From NCBI RefSeq assembly GCF_018835585.1, contig NZ_JAHGVE010000022.1, forward strand, positions 17,765 through 81,764: 64,000 bases of DNA, given 5' to 3'. Made by a program: the position numbers and the translations under genes. This document shows, one piece after another, positions 44,324 through 53,388 of this stretch (position 1 is the first letter of the stretch; each line of letters opens with the position of its first letter). Source of the stretch: Pelorhabdus rhamnosifermentans (lineage in GTDB: Bacteria; Bacillota; Negativicutes; UMGS1260). The notes under the pieces are model-generated. The model was not told the DNA's origin, did not search any database, and was given only the letters and a program-made list of their open reading frames with translations.

Positions 44324-47300
44324 TTACATTGTTTTCCCTGACGATTGGTTATGGGAACCGTGATTTTTCCACCAAGTCTGCAATTTATCCATAAATATAT
44401 ACATTTGAGGTACAACAACTAAGGTCAAAATAGTCGATGTAATAAGTCCTCCCACAACAACAACGCCCATGGAAGAACGCAGTTCGGCACCCGCTCCCCA
44501 GCCCAATGCAATAGGAATCATGCCCAAGATCATGGCTGCTGTTGTCATCAAAATCGGACGTAACCGAACGGTACCTGCTTCAAGCAAGGCTTCTTCACGT
44601 GATAGTCCGTCGCGCTCTCTTAAGGTATTCGTATAATCTACAAGTAAGATAGCATTCTTGGCGACTAAGCCCATCAACATAATAATCCCAATGAGACTCA
44701 TAATATTAATGGTTTTAGCACTCACAAGCAATCCCAGAATTGCGCCAATCAAAGCGAATGGTAAGGATAGCATGATTGTTAAGGGATGAATAAAGCTCTC
44801 AAACTGGGCCGCAAGAACCATATAAATTAAAATAACAGCAAGAATCAGAGCATGACCTATTTCTTTAAATGAGTCATTCATTGTACGCGTCTGACCAACA
44901 AACTTATAGTGATAACCAAAAGGAATATTCATTTGGCTAATTTCATTTTTAGTCGCATTAATAATATCGCCTGCGGAAACACCAATATTATTGGCATAGA
45001 CAATCACTTCTCTTTGACGATCTTCTCGGTCTATCTCTGTCGGACCTGATGTGAAATTGACATGAGCAATATCGCCAAGCCGCACTTGACTACCGGTTTT
45101 TGTTGTAACACGAATATTTGCAACATCATCGGGTTTTAATCTCAAATTATCGTGCAGACGAATGCGAATATCATAATCCTTATCACCGACACGATAACGG
45201 TTGGCCGTTGTGTTACCAGCAAAAGCGGTTTGAACAACATAGCCCACTGTATCGGCGTTCACACCGGCCTGACCAGCTTTTGCCCTGTCGAGAATAACCT
45301 GTACTTCCGGTTCAAAATCATTTGCTGACGTATCCACATCAGTAGCTCCCTCGACATGGCGCAACCTTTCCGCCAATTCTTGCGACAAATTTAGCAAAAT
45401 GTGCATATCATCGCCTTGAAAACCCACTTGTACGGGGCGATTATCGCCACCGCCCCCCATGCTTGATGCCGACATAATCGAAATCTTCAGCCCCGTATAA
45501 TTCCGGAATTTCATTCGCAATTGATCCATAATATCCATCATTGTACGCTGCCTGTCACTTGCATCCGTAAGTTTTACGCCAACTAACGCCTTATTCACGG
45601 GATTATGACTATAGCCGACATTTAAAAAAGCTACCCGTGTTTCTGGCATGGCAAGAACTTCCTGTTCAATAGGCCTGGATAGTTCACGCATCTGCTCAAT
45701 CGACGTACCAGGCGGAGCTGTAATATTAATATTAAATTCACCTGAATCATATGTAGGCTGAAATTCAAATCCTAAAAAAGGAACAAAAAAGAAATTGACA
45801 AGTAAAGAAACCACGGCAACACTGACAATAAGTACTGGCCGCCGTAAGGACCACTGCAAAAATTTCCGATAAAAATCGCGCAGTGCTTCAAAGCCACTTT
45901 CCCATTTATTCAGCAATCGCTCCACCTGACGGCTGATGGCCTCAATAAAAGCAGGACGTTTAGGCGCAGCTTCACCAGCAGCTCGCAGCCATCTAGCCGA
46001 TAACATCGGCGTAAGCGTGAACGCAACAAACAATGAAAAAGCCACAGCAAATGCGACAGTTAAGCCAAATTGTCGGAAGAACATGCCAATAATCTCACCC
46101 ATGGAACCGACAGGAATAAACACAGCTAAAATAGACAATGTCGTCGCAAGCACAGCAAGGGAAATTTCAGCTGTACCTGCTACAGCCCCTTCAGCTGGCG
46201 TAGCTCCTTCTTCAATATGTCTGTGAATATTTTCTACAACTACAATGGCATCGTCAATTAAGATACCGACAGCCAAACTTAAGCCCATTAAAGACATATT
46301 ATTAAGCGTAAATCCACCAACTTTCATCAGTGAAAAAGTAGCAATAACAGATGTTGGAATGGCCAGAGCCCCAATCAAAGTTGCTCTTGTATCGCGCAGG
46401 AACAAGAAAACAATAAGAACTGCTAAAAGTCCGCCCAAAACGAGGGACATTTCCACATCTTCTACATTACTCTTAATATATAAGGAACCATCGCGCACAA
46501 CTGCCATATGAACATCACCTGGCAGTTCCTGCTCGATTTTATCCATTTCGCTTTTTACGGCATCAGCTACAGCAACCGTATTGGTACCCGACTGCTTTTG
46601 TACCGATACTACGACAGAGGGACTGCCGCTTGTTTCGGCATAAGTGCGTTCTTCAGCAAAAGAATCCTCTACTGAGGCGACGTCACGCAGGAAAACCACT
46701 TGATTATTGATATTAGTAACAGCAATACCGCCAATTTCGTCTACATTGTGGAATTGTCCCAGTGTCCGTACAACCATTTCATAGCCTTTTTCTTTCACAT
46801 AGCCACCAGGCGTATTGGCATTCGCGCTATTGACAACGCTTATAACCTGATCAAGTGTCAACCCATAGGCATCAAGACGACGAGGATCGATGCGTACTTG
46901 AATTTCACGATCACTACCACCTAAAATAGCTACATTCCCAACTCCATCTAACTGTTGCAGACGATCTTTGACGATATCATTGGCCATTTTACGGATTTCA
47001 CCACGGGGACGCTGGTCAGAATATAAGCTGTAATAAACAATCGGCGAAGCTGTCATATCGTACCGCTGTGTAGTTGGTTCATCAATTTGATCAGGCAAGG
47101 CTTTGCGAATACCACCCACCTTTTCCCTCACATCGGCCGCAGCCATACGAGGATCAGTGCCAAGAACAAATTCAATAACAACCTGCGCCAAGCCTGGCCG
47201 CGAAGTAGACTTAATCGTCTTAATACCCGAAACAGCACTAACGGCATTCTCAATCGGTTTAGCGACTAAATTCTCCATTTCCTCTGGCGATGCCCCATCC

Positions 47301-47452
47301 CAGGTCACAACAACAGCAACAATAGGAAAATCCACATCAGGTAATAAATCAATACCAAGACGAGGCAACGCAGATAGCCCGAAAACAACGAGGACAAAAA
47401 CAAGCATCGTCGTAAAAACAGGTCGCTTAATGAAGACGCGTAGAAAACTCAT
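44324..47452 (-). CDS. RND-family efflux pump, inner-membrane subunit (AcrB/HAE1-like)
   Basis: Proton-driven exporter of 1042 residues with the standard duplicated 6+6 membrane-helix layout and two large periplasmic loops. The N-terminus MSFLRVFIKRPVFTTML, the helix 4 proton site GILIDDAIVVVENI with paired Asp, and the helix 11 region MGLVAKNAILLVDY are diagnostic for hydrophobe/amphiphile exporters. The ATG overlaps the adaptor stop codon by four bases. No outer-membrane channel gene follows; a terminator does. An outer membrane is implied. Confidence 0.93.
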   Translation of the reverse strand: MSFLRVFIKRPVFTTMLVFVLVVFGLSALPRLGIDLLPDVDFPIVAVVVTWDGASPEEMENLVAKPIENAVSAVSGIKTIKSTSRPGLAQVVIEFVLGTDPRMAAADVREKVGGIRKALPDQIDEPTTQRYDMTASPIVYYSLYSDQRPRGEIRKMANDIVKDRLQQLDGVGNVAILGGSDREIQVRIDPRRLDAYGLTLDQVISVVNSANANTPGGYVKEKGYEMVVRTLGQFHNVDEIGGIAVTNINNQVVFLRDVASVEDSFAEERTYAETSGSPSVVVSVQKQSGTNTVAVADAVKSEMDKIEQELPGDVHMAVVRDGSLYIKSNVEDVEMSLVLGGLLAVLIVFLFLRDTRATLIGALAIPTSVIATFSLMKVGGFTLNNMSLMGLSLAVGILIDDAIVVVENIHRHIEEGATPAEGAVAGTAEISLAVLATTLSILAVFIPVGSMGEIIGMFFRQFGLTVAFAVAFSLFVAFTLTPMLSARWLRAAGEAAPKRPAFIEAISRQVERLLNKWESGFEALRDFYRKFLQWSLRRPVLIVSVAVVSLLVNFFFVPFLGFEFQPTYDSGEFNINITAPPGTSIEQMRELSRPIEQEVLAMPETRVAFLNVGYSHNPVNKALVGVKLTDASDRQRTMMDIMDQLRMKFRNYTGLKISIMSASSMGGGGDNRPVQVGFQGDDMHILLNLSQELAERLRHVEGATDVDTSANDFEPEVQVILDRAKAGQAGVNADTVGYVVQTAFAGNTTANRYRVGDKDYDIRIRLHDNLRLKPDDVANIRVTTKTGSQVRLGDIAHVNFTSGPTEIDREDRQREVIVYANNIGVSAGDIINATKNEISQMNIPFGYHYKFVGQTRTMNDSFKEIGHALILAVILIYMVLAAQFESFIHPLTIMLSLPFALIGAILGLLVSAKTINIMSLIGIIMLMGLVAKNAILLVDYTNTLRERDGLSREEALLEAGTVRLRPILMTTAAMILGMIPIALGWGAGAELRSSMGVVVVGGLITSTILTLVVVPQMYIFMDKLQTWWKNHGSHNQSSGKTM

Positions 47453-48576
47453 AGCGAACCGGCCTCCCGTGTGGCTGTCACTTGAACTTTTGAACCGTCA
47501 CGGATAGCATTTTGGCCCGCTACAACAATCAGATCACCCGGATTTAAGCCCGACAAAATTTCGGCTAAGCCATCTCCCACGTAGCCAACTTTAACTTTTC
47601 GCTGCACGACTTTATCGTCATTAAGTACAAAAACAGTCTGCTGATCCTCAAATAGTACTAAAGACGATTCAGGCACAACAACAGCATCGGGATGTTCACG
47701 GCCATTCGCCATAACTTTGGCTGTCAGACCGGATAAAAGTGTATCTGAAGCATTATCTAAAGTAACCTCAACAACAAATGTTCGAGCTGGAACAGCTGCA
47801 GATGGAGAAATCTTCGTAATTCTACCAATTAGAGGTTGATCAGATAAAGCTTCGATAATGACCTGAGCCATATCCCCTAACTTAACCTGCGTAACTTGGC
47901 CTTCACCAACCGTTGCTTTAGCCAACATAACACTCGTATCAGCCACATTAAAAATCGCTGTTCCGGCCTTGGCATAATCACCGGCTTGCAAATAACGCTT
48001 CATGACTTTACCTGAATGAGGCGTGACAACATCGGCATTATTTAAGCGATTTTGCATATAACCTAAATTACCCTGACTGGAGCGTACCTGCCCTTCGAGA
48101 TTTTCTACTTTAGAACTAGCTGCTTCATATTGCTGCCGTGACATGGCTCCCTGCTCAAAAAGCATCGCTGCCCGGTCAAAATCGGCCCTGGCTTGAGCCA
48201 AATCAGCACGTGCAGCATAGAGACTTCCCTCAGCTTGTGATGCCTGATTAGCGAATTCTGCATTTTCCACTGTCGCCACAACTTGTCCAGCTGTAACAAA
48301 CTGACCTTCATCTGTATTTAAGGCAGCAATACGGCCATCCACCTTCGGGCTAATATCAGAATACCAGCCAGGTTCCAATGATGCCGTGAATGTCAAAACA
48401 GGTGTAACCGATTTGGTAAACACTGGCATCACTTCCACCGTAGCAATTCTTCCCTTTGTGATAGATGCCGCCTTAATTTTGGCTGATTGAACATTGCTGT
48501 AAATCCGATAACCTATGATGCCAAACAATAATATGGCCACAGCAATGATACTATAAATGACTCGCTTATTTTTCAC
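47449..48576 (-). CDS. RND efflux periplasmic adaptor (membrane fusion protein)
   Basis: A 375-residue AcrA-like adaptor. One N-terminal hydrophobic anchor (about residues 5-22) without a lipobox cysteine, a barrel-sandwich half (LEPGWYSDISPKVDGRI), an alpha-helical hairpin (about residues 105-175, DLAQARADFDRA) and the second half with DVVTPHSGKVMKR, then beta-barrel and membrane-proximal domains. Links the pump to an outer-membrane channel. GTG start after GAGAGGACGTACAGA. Coupled to the pump gene by a four-base overlap. Confidence 0.9.
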   Translation of the reverse strand: MKNKRVIYSIIAVAILLFGIIGYRIYSNVQSAKIKAASITKGRIATVEVMPVFTKSVTPVLTFTASLEPGWYSDISPKVDGRIAALNTDEGQFVTAGQVVATVENAEFANQASQAEGSLYAARADLAQARADFDRAAMLFEQGAMSRQQYEAASSKVENLEGQVRSSQGNLGYMQNRLNNADVVTPHSGKVMKRYLQAGDYAKAGTAIFNVADTSVMLAKATVGEGQVTQVKLGDMAQVIIEALSDQPLIGRITKISPSAAVPARTFVVEVTLDNASDTLLSGLTAKVMANGREHPDAVVVPESSLVLFEDQQTVFVLNDDKVVQRKVKVGYVGDGLAEILSGLNPGDLIVVAGQNAIRDGSKVQVTATREAGSL

Positions 48577-48688
48577 TCTGTACGTCCTCTCATATTAGGA
48601 ATTAGTAAGGCAATTTTTTGACATTTTCCACACAGAGTCAGAAAATCCTGCCAAGCGGCCATAGAAATCCTGCTGTTGCCAAAAAACA

Positions 48689-49894
48689 CTAGTCCTTTAC
48701 TTCAACGTTATTATGAACAAACTTCCAAGCATTCTCACTTGCTTGCTGTTGAATCCATTTTAAGGGTATTTTTGATTGACGTGCTATGATCTGACAATCC
48801 TCATATTCCGGCATGACTTGTGTCACTTGGCCTTGATAAGAACTGACCTTCACGGCAACGGAACTACCACCAGACAGAGCAACACGGATCATCTTTCTCT
48901 CAGCCATCGTGCGTTGTACCGGATAAAACCGCAGCCCAATTGATGACGTTTCGGTAAATATAAAGTCACAAACTTTTTGTTTGAGCTTGTAAGGTGTCAA
49001 TACACTTAGCATAACAGCAGCGCGATTTTTCTTCATCACAATAGGCGTAAGCCAGGCATCATTAACACCCATTTCAAACAATCGCTCCATAGCATATGCC
49101 AAAACTTGCGGAGTGGAATCATCGATATTCGTCTCTACCATCCATAGGTCCTCACTCTGAACATCAGACTTCTCCTGATGGACGTGTCCAAGATGAAGGC
49201 GCAGCACATTCGGAATATCCAGTTCATGCGTTCCAGCGCCATAACCAAGAGTATCTGTAATAAAGCCTGCTGGCTTTTCACCATAAGAACGTCCGTAAGC
49301 AGCTAAAATAGCCGCCCCTGTCGGTGTGGTAAGTTCTTTTTTGATATCCCCTTGATAAGTTGGAATACTTTTCAATAATTCTGCTGTCGCCGGAGCCGGA
49401 ACAGGCATCAAACCATGGCTGCAGCGCACAAATCCACTCCCCACCTGAACCTTAGAAGCATAAATATGCCCAATACCCAGATAATCCAGCGCAAATACAA
49501 TCCCCACAATATCAATAATCGAGTCTACTGCACCCACTTCATGAAAATGAACATGATCGCTTGTCGTGCCATGAACTTTAGCTTCTGCTTCAGCAAGGAT
49601 GGTAAAAACTCGCTTACTTTGCTGTTTGACCTGTACGGACAACGTTGAATCATCAATAATCCGAAAAATATCCGGCAAATGCCTGTGATGATGTCCCTCG
49701 CCAGGTTTGACATCAACATAAATCGCTTGGATACCACACTTATTGACGGAATGAATATCAATCTCGTAATTTGAAAGGGGCAATTTCTTCCAAGCAGCTC
49801 TTAGTTCCAGTTCAGGGAGTCCAGCTTGAATCAAAGCACCAAGTAACATATTACCGCTAATACCGGCAAAACAATCTAAATAAAGAACTTTCAT
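48689..49894 (-). CDS. larC: LarC, nickel insertion enzyme of the nickel-pincer cofactor
   Basis: CTP-dependent cyclometallase that inserts nickel into the pyridinium-bisthiocarboxylate mononucleotide. The 401-residue protein begins MKVLYLDCFAGISGNMLLGAL, has a His-rich GEGHHHRHLPDI near residue 68, DHVHFHEVGAVDSIID, PVPAPATAELL and TPTGAAILA. It is a single uninterrupted frame, unlike the frameshift-programmed larC1/larC2 of Lactobacillus plantarum. The ATG follows GAGGTGATAGT, four bases after larB. Confidence 0.93.
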   Translation of the reverse strand: MKVLYLDCFAGISGNMLLGALIQAGLPELELRAAWKKLPLSNYEIDIHSVNKCGIQAIYVDVKPGEGHHHRHLPDIFRIIDDSTLSVQVKQQSKRVFTILAEAEAKVHGTTSDHVHFHEVGAVDSIIDIVGIVFALDYLGIGHIYASKVQVGSGFVRCSHGLMPVPAPATAELLKSIPTYQGDIKKELTTPTGAAILAAYGRSYGEKPAGFITDTLGYGAGTHELDIPNVLRLHLGHVHQEKSDVQSEDLWMVETNIDDSTPQVLAYAMERLFEMGVNDAWLTPIVMKKNRAAVMLSVLTPYKLKQKVCDFIFTETSSIGLRFYPVQRTMAERKMIRVALSGGSSVAVKVSSYQGQVTQVMPEYEDCQIIARQSKIPLKWIQQQASENAWKFVHNNVEVKD

Positions 49895-49898
49895 ACTA

Positions 49899-50648
49899 TC
49901 ACCTCATATGATTAATCAAACTCGCTAAGCGCCCCGCACCAAATCCATTATCAATATTTACAACTGCTACCCCTGCGGCACAGCTATTTAACATACCAAG
50001 CAAAGCCGATAACCCACCAAAATTAGCACCATAACCGACACTTGTCGGTACAGCTACAACTGGCTTGGCAGCCATCCCACCAACAACACTAGCCAAGGCC
50101 CCTTCCATGCCTGCCGCAACAATAATAACATTTGCTGTCTCAATCCATTCTTGCTGTGCAAGAAGCCGCTGAATACCGGCCACACCCACATCATAAATTC
50201 GTTTTACCTTATTGCCCATCACTTCTGCCGTAATAGCCGCTTCTTCGGCAACAGGTAAATCACTTGTTCCAGCTGTTAAAACCAAGACAAACCGTTCCTC
50301 ATCTTTCGGCAACGGTGTTTTTTCTACAACAATAAGTCGCGCTAATTCATGATAAACAGCCTCAGAAATACTCTCACGAACAGCATCATACATGGCTTTG
50401 GTAGCTCGTGTTGCAAGGACACTGTTATTACGACGCACCAAAGTTTGGACAATGGCGACAACTTGTTCAACTGTCTTTCCCTCAGCATAAACGACTTCAG
50501 GAAAGCCCTGTCGATTAGCACGCTGATGATCAATTTTCGCGAACCCCAATTCTTCATAAGGATTGAGCTCAGCAATCACTTGCTCACGCGACAACGCTCC
50601 CTGCTTATATTCATCTAAAATATTACTGATTCTCTCACGACTTGCCAT
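49899..50648 (-). CDS. larB: LarB, pyridinium biscarboxylate mononucleotide synthase
   Basis: Carboxylates and hydrolyses nicotinic acid adenine dinucleotide in the first step of the nickel-pincer cofactor pathway. The 249-residue protein has an N-terminal LarB-specific region ending in EVVYAEGKTVEQ and a PurE-like C-terminal domain with LTAGTSDLPVAEEAA, VAAGMEGALASVVGG and PTSVGYGANFGG. The start codon shares one base with the larE stop, so translation is coupled. Confidence 0.94.
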   Translation of the reverse strand: MASRERISNILDEYKQGALSREQVIAELNPYEELGFAKIDHQRANRQGFPEVVYAEGKTVEQVVAIVQTLVRRNNSVLATRATKAMYDAVRESISEAVYHELARLIVVEKTPLPKDEERFVLVLTAGTSDLPVAEEAAITAEVMGNKVKRIYDVGVAGIQRLLAQQEWIETANVIIVAAGMEGALASVVGGMAAKPVVAVPTSVGYGANFGGLSALLGMLNSCAAGVAVVNIDNGFGAGRLASLINHMR

Positions 50649-51478
50649 TAGGGTTTCATCTCCAGCATTTCATTCATACTTCCGGTACGATAGCCGCCAA
50701 GTTCAACAGTCACATATGTAAAACCGAATTTTTTAAGGGCCTGTACAATCGCAGTACGGGCGGGTTCTTTCAGCAATAAATCCACTTGATCACTCTCTAC
50801 TTCAATACGGGCTAAATTGCCATGATGACGAACACGAAGCTGCCCTGTCACAAAAGGACGGACAATCCTTTCCGCTTGCTCCACCTGTTTTAGATGTTCC
50901 TTTGTAATAGGAACCCCATATGTAAGACGTGATACTAAGCAGGCTGCACTTGGCTTGTCCCACGTAGGCAGCTGCCACTTCTCGGACAGAAAACGAATAT
51001 CTTTTTTGTAAAACCCTGCCTCTAGCAAAGGACTTTTGACCATCGCAATTTCAGCCAAAGCTTTTAAACCGGGCCGATAATCTCCTTGATCATCCACATT
51101 GGTACCATCAAAAATGACCGAATACCCCCGGCTCTTCGCCCAGTCAGCTAAAGCTGAAAATCGACTTTTCTTGCAAAAATAACAGCGCTCTGCAGTATTC
51201 GCAACAAAATGTTTGTCCTCAAATTCACCTGCTTCAAGGAAAACATGACGCAACCCCAGGCTTTGGGCAATTGTTACACAATCTTGTTGCTCCTCTTTTG
51301 TCAGACTTTCCGACCGAGCAGTAACAAGCAATACATCAGACATTGTATCGCGTGCTGCCGCAGCAAGAAAAGTACTATCCACACCACCTGAAAAGGCAAT
51401 TACTGCCTTTTCATAATTTGATAGCAAATTTTTTAACTTCGTTAGTTTTTGCTCAATCCTATCCGTAACATTCACCAA
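50648..51478 (-). CDS. larE: LarE, sulfur transferase of the nickel-pincer cofactor pathway
   Basis: PP-loop ATP pyrophosphatase-type enzyme that converts the two carboxylates of the LarB product to thiocarboxylates. The 276-residue protein has VIAFSGGVDSTFLA near residues 26-39, ERCYFCKKSRFS (Cys99, Cys102), DGTNVDD and DKPSAACLVSRL with Cys180, the position of the sulfur-donor cysteine. The CxxC plus Cys set fits the subgroup reported to hold a [4Fe-4S] cluster rather than sacrificing one cysteine per turnover. Start is uncertain: TTG 51478 or GTG 51475, both close to GAGGG. Confidence 0.92.
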   Translation of the reverse strand: MVNVTDRIEQKLTKLKNLLSNYEKAVIAFSGGVDSTFLAAAARDTMSDVLLVTARSESLTKEEQQDCVTIAQSLGLRHVFLEAGEFEDKHFVANTAERCYFCKKSRFSALADWAKSRGYSVIFDGTNVDDQGDYRPGLKALAEIAMVKSPLLEAGFYKKDIRFLSEKWQLPTWDKPSAACLVSRLTYGVPITKEHLKQVEQAERIVRPFVTGQLRVRHHGNLARIEVESDQVDLLLKEPARTAIVQALKKFGFTYVTVELGGYRTGSMNEMLEMKP

Positions 51479-51666
51479 CCCTCACTAAAAATATTAAAAA
51501 ACAAAGGAAGACATCTTCTTCCTGCTGGAATATGATGCCTTCAGACAAATTATTCACGCCAGGCTTCGGCCTGCATTTTCATGCTATCATCTTGTATAAC
51601 ATTACCTAAGTATAATTCACTCTCTAAAGCCATCTTCCTGCTGCGAGTGAAACATTTTACAAACCA

Positions 51667-52110
51667 CTAATTTAAAAATTCAGCTGTTTTACATTGCGCA
51701 AGCAGTTGTTCTAGCACTTCAATAATTTTTAACTCTGTTTCTTCTAAAGCAGCTAAATGTTGATTGAGAACAGCCAAATCAGCATTTAACATCCCTGCTG
51801 GTTCAGCAAGAACTCCGTCAAGATTCACAATAGCCAGCTCCAACTGTTCCGCTCCTGTCACAACAAAACCATCTAATAATTGCTCAATAAACATGGAATG
51901 ATAAATTTGAATCAATTCTAAGGCTCGGCTATAGCCCTCACTTCCAGCTTGAAAATGAATAAATGAAGAAAAGTGATTGACAAAGTGTAAAAAGTGCACA
52001 CTTGTACCCTTATTTAGTTGGCACCACAAAAGAAGCATACTATTATTTATTTGTTCTACATAATTACTTTGTAATTGTATTAACTTGACAACTTGACTAA
52101 ATTGCTGCAT
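51667..52110 (-). CDS. Helical protein of unknown function
   Basis: A 147-residue protein I do not recognise. It is predicted almost all helical, without a signal peptide; the C-terminal 40 residues (LNQHLAALEETELKIIEVLEQLL) look like a coiled coil. It lies between the pilus operon terminator and larE, on the same strand as both. GGGGGTG stands 12 bases before the ATG, an unusually long spacing, so the start is uncertain. It might belong with the pilus genes by position, but nothing in the sequence proves this. Confidence 0.5.
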   Translation of the reverse strand: MQQFSQVVKLIQLQSNYVEQINNSMLLLWCQLNKGTSVHFLHFVNHFSSFIHFQAGSEGYSRALELIQIYHSMFIEQLLDGFVVTGAEQLELAIVNLDGVLAEPAGMLNADLAVLNQHLAALEETELKIIEVLEQLLAQCKTAEFLN

Positions 52111-52194
52111 CTCCGCTTATATCACCCCCGTGTACGCTTATTCTATCTTATTCATCTGCTGTCTGCGATGGTTACATGAGATAGGATAAATTAC

Positions 52195-52246
52195 AAAAAG
52201 CGAGTCAATCCCTATAATAAAAGAAGAGGAATTGACTTGCTTTTAT
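52195..52246 (-). terminator. Terminator of the type IV pilus operon
   Basis: On the minus strand AAAAGCAAGTCAATTCC pairs with GGATTGACTCGCTTTT (one mismatch region) around a loop of about 16 bases, followed by T. It begins 33 bases past the pilO stop. Confidence 0.75.
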
Positions 52247-52278
52247 TAAGAGATGACCGTGCACCCTATCTCTGACGG

Positions 52279-52854
52279 CTAATTGAAACTCCCTTGTTCC
52301 GGCAAGGTACCAAAAGTATAAATAACCATAGGGATTTTACATTCCAGTAACCCTTGCTTCACCTGAATATTCACTGTCGTCATACTCATAAAGCGTGCCA
52401 AAGATTCCAAACGCTTAATAAATTCTACGATATTAAAAAAATAGCCTCGTACTCCCACTTCAATGGGAATTTCATAATAACCATTTTTATTGAGATAAGT
52501 TTTAGGAGAAACATGAAATACTTCTACGTGACTGCTGTACGCAGCCTGCTGAAGCTCAATTAGAAAATCCCCTATATCAGGATTACTTGGTAAAAGTGCA
52601 TTCATCTGAACAATACGTTCATCTAATTCAGCTAGATAATCCTCCTGGTTAGGATGCTCAAGTACAAACTCATCGATTTGCTTCAGCTTTTGCATGTCGC
52701 TACTATGTTGTACTTCAAGCTCTATCAATTGTTGACGCTGAGGTACAATAAATAAAACATAAAAAAAATAGCTGACCAAAGTAACCACAAGTGCTACAAT
52801 CAACAGCTGCTTTTTCGCAGTTAAAACATTGAATTTATTCAACAACGCAATCAA
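52279..52854 (-). CDS. pilO: PilO-like type IV pilus alignment protein
   Basis: A 191-residue bitopic inner-membrane protein. One membrane segment near residues 17-35 (LLIVALVVTLVSYFFYVLF) is followed by a coiled coil and a ferredoxin-like periplasmic domain with IGDFLIELQQAAYSSHVEV and VGVRGYFFNIVEFIKRLESL, typical for PilO. It partners PilN. The start is a TTG with AAAGGGG upstream, three bases after the pilN stop codon. It is the last gene of the operon; no pilP or pilQ follows. Confidence 0.87.
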   Translation of the reverse strand: MIALLNKFNVLTAKKQLLIVALVVTLVSYFFYVLFIVPQRQQLIELEVQHSSDMQKLKQIDEFVLEHPNQEDYLAELDERIVQMNALLPSNPDIGDFLIELQQAAYSSHVEVFHVSPKTYLNKNGYYEIPIEVGVRGYFFNIVEFIKRLESLARFMSMTTVNIQVKQGLLECKIPMVIYTFGTLPEQGSFN

Positions 52855-52857
52855 CCA

Positions 52858-53388
52858 TTACAGCCCCTTTATTTTCACTGTTATTTCAAATTTTGTGGTA
52901 GGATCTTTGTCATCTTGTTCAGCATTTACAAGGGATGGTTCTGAAACAAACACATCTTGATCTAATTGCTTTATAAATTGAGCAATCGAAGCATAATCTA
53001 GCGAATCGCCCTTAATGTGAAGGAGATTTTTTTCCCCTGTAATCTCAGTAAACCACACTTCAGGTACAGTTACACCAGCTATATGAGATAAAATAGCTGC
53101 CCAAGAACTTCGTTCTGTTGATAAACAAATGAGAACATTGTTTTTTACTGAAATTTGCTGTAATTTTTGTTCCGCTAATATCATTTTTTCCTGTATAGGC
53201 TGTTCTAATGCAAGCTGTCTGTGCATTTTATCAATCTCGTTTTCAACAGTAAATACCCTAACGGCATAATAGGTATAAATAAAACCAAAAACCACCATCA
53301 GCCAGCAAGTAATAACTATATAAAATAATTCGAATCGAAAAGTCGGTTTACGTTGAGCCAAGGGCAGTAAATTTATACGAATCATCAT
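52858..53388 (-). CDS. pilN: PilN-like type IV pilus assembly protein
   Basis: A 176-residue bitopic protein starting MMIRINLLPLAQRKP, the conserved PilN N-terminus that inserts into a groove of PilM. One membrane segment near residues 25-44 is followed by a coiled coil and a small periplasmic domain (AILSHIAGVTVPEVWFTEI). ATG overlaps the pilM stop by four bases. Confidence 0.88.
   Translation of the reverse strand: MMIRINLLPLAQRKPTFRFELFYIVITCWLMVVFGFIYTYYAVRVFTVENEIDKMHRQLALEQPIQEKMILAEQKLQQISVKNNVLICLSTERSSWAAILSHIAGVTVPEVWFTEITGEKNLLHIKGDSLDYASIAQFIKQLDQDVFVSEPSLVNAEQDDKDPTTKFEITVKIKGL

Noticed and set aside
51560..51573. CAGGC-TTCG-GCCTG hairpin between larE and the unknown helical gene
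   Set aside because: Five base pairs with a stable loop but without a T run; too short to call a terminator, and no partner motif was seen.
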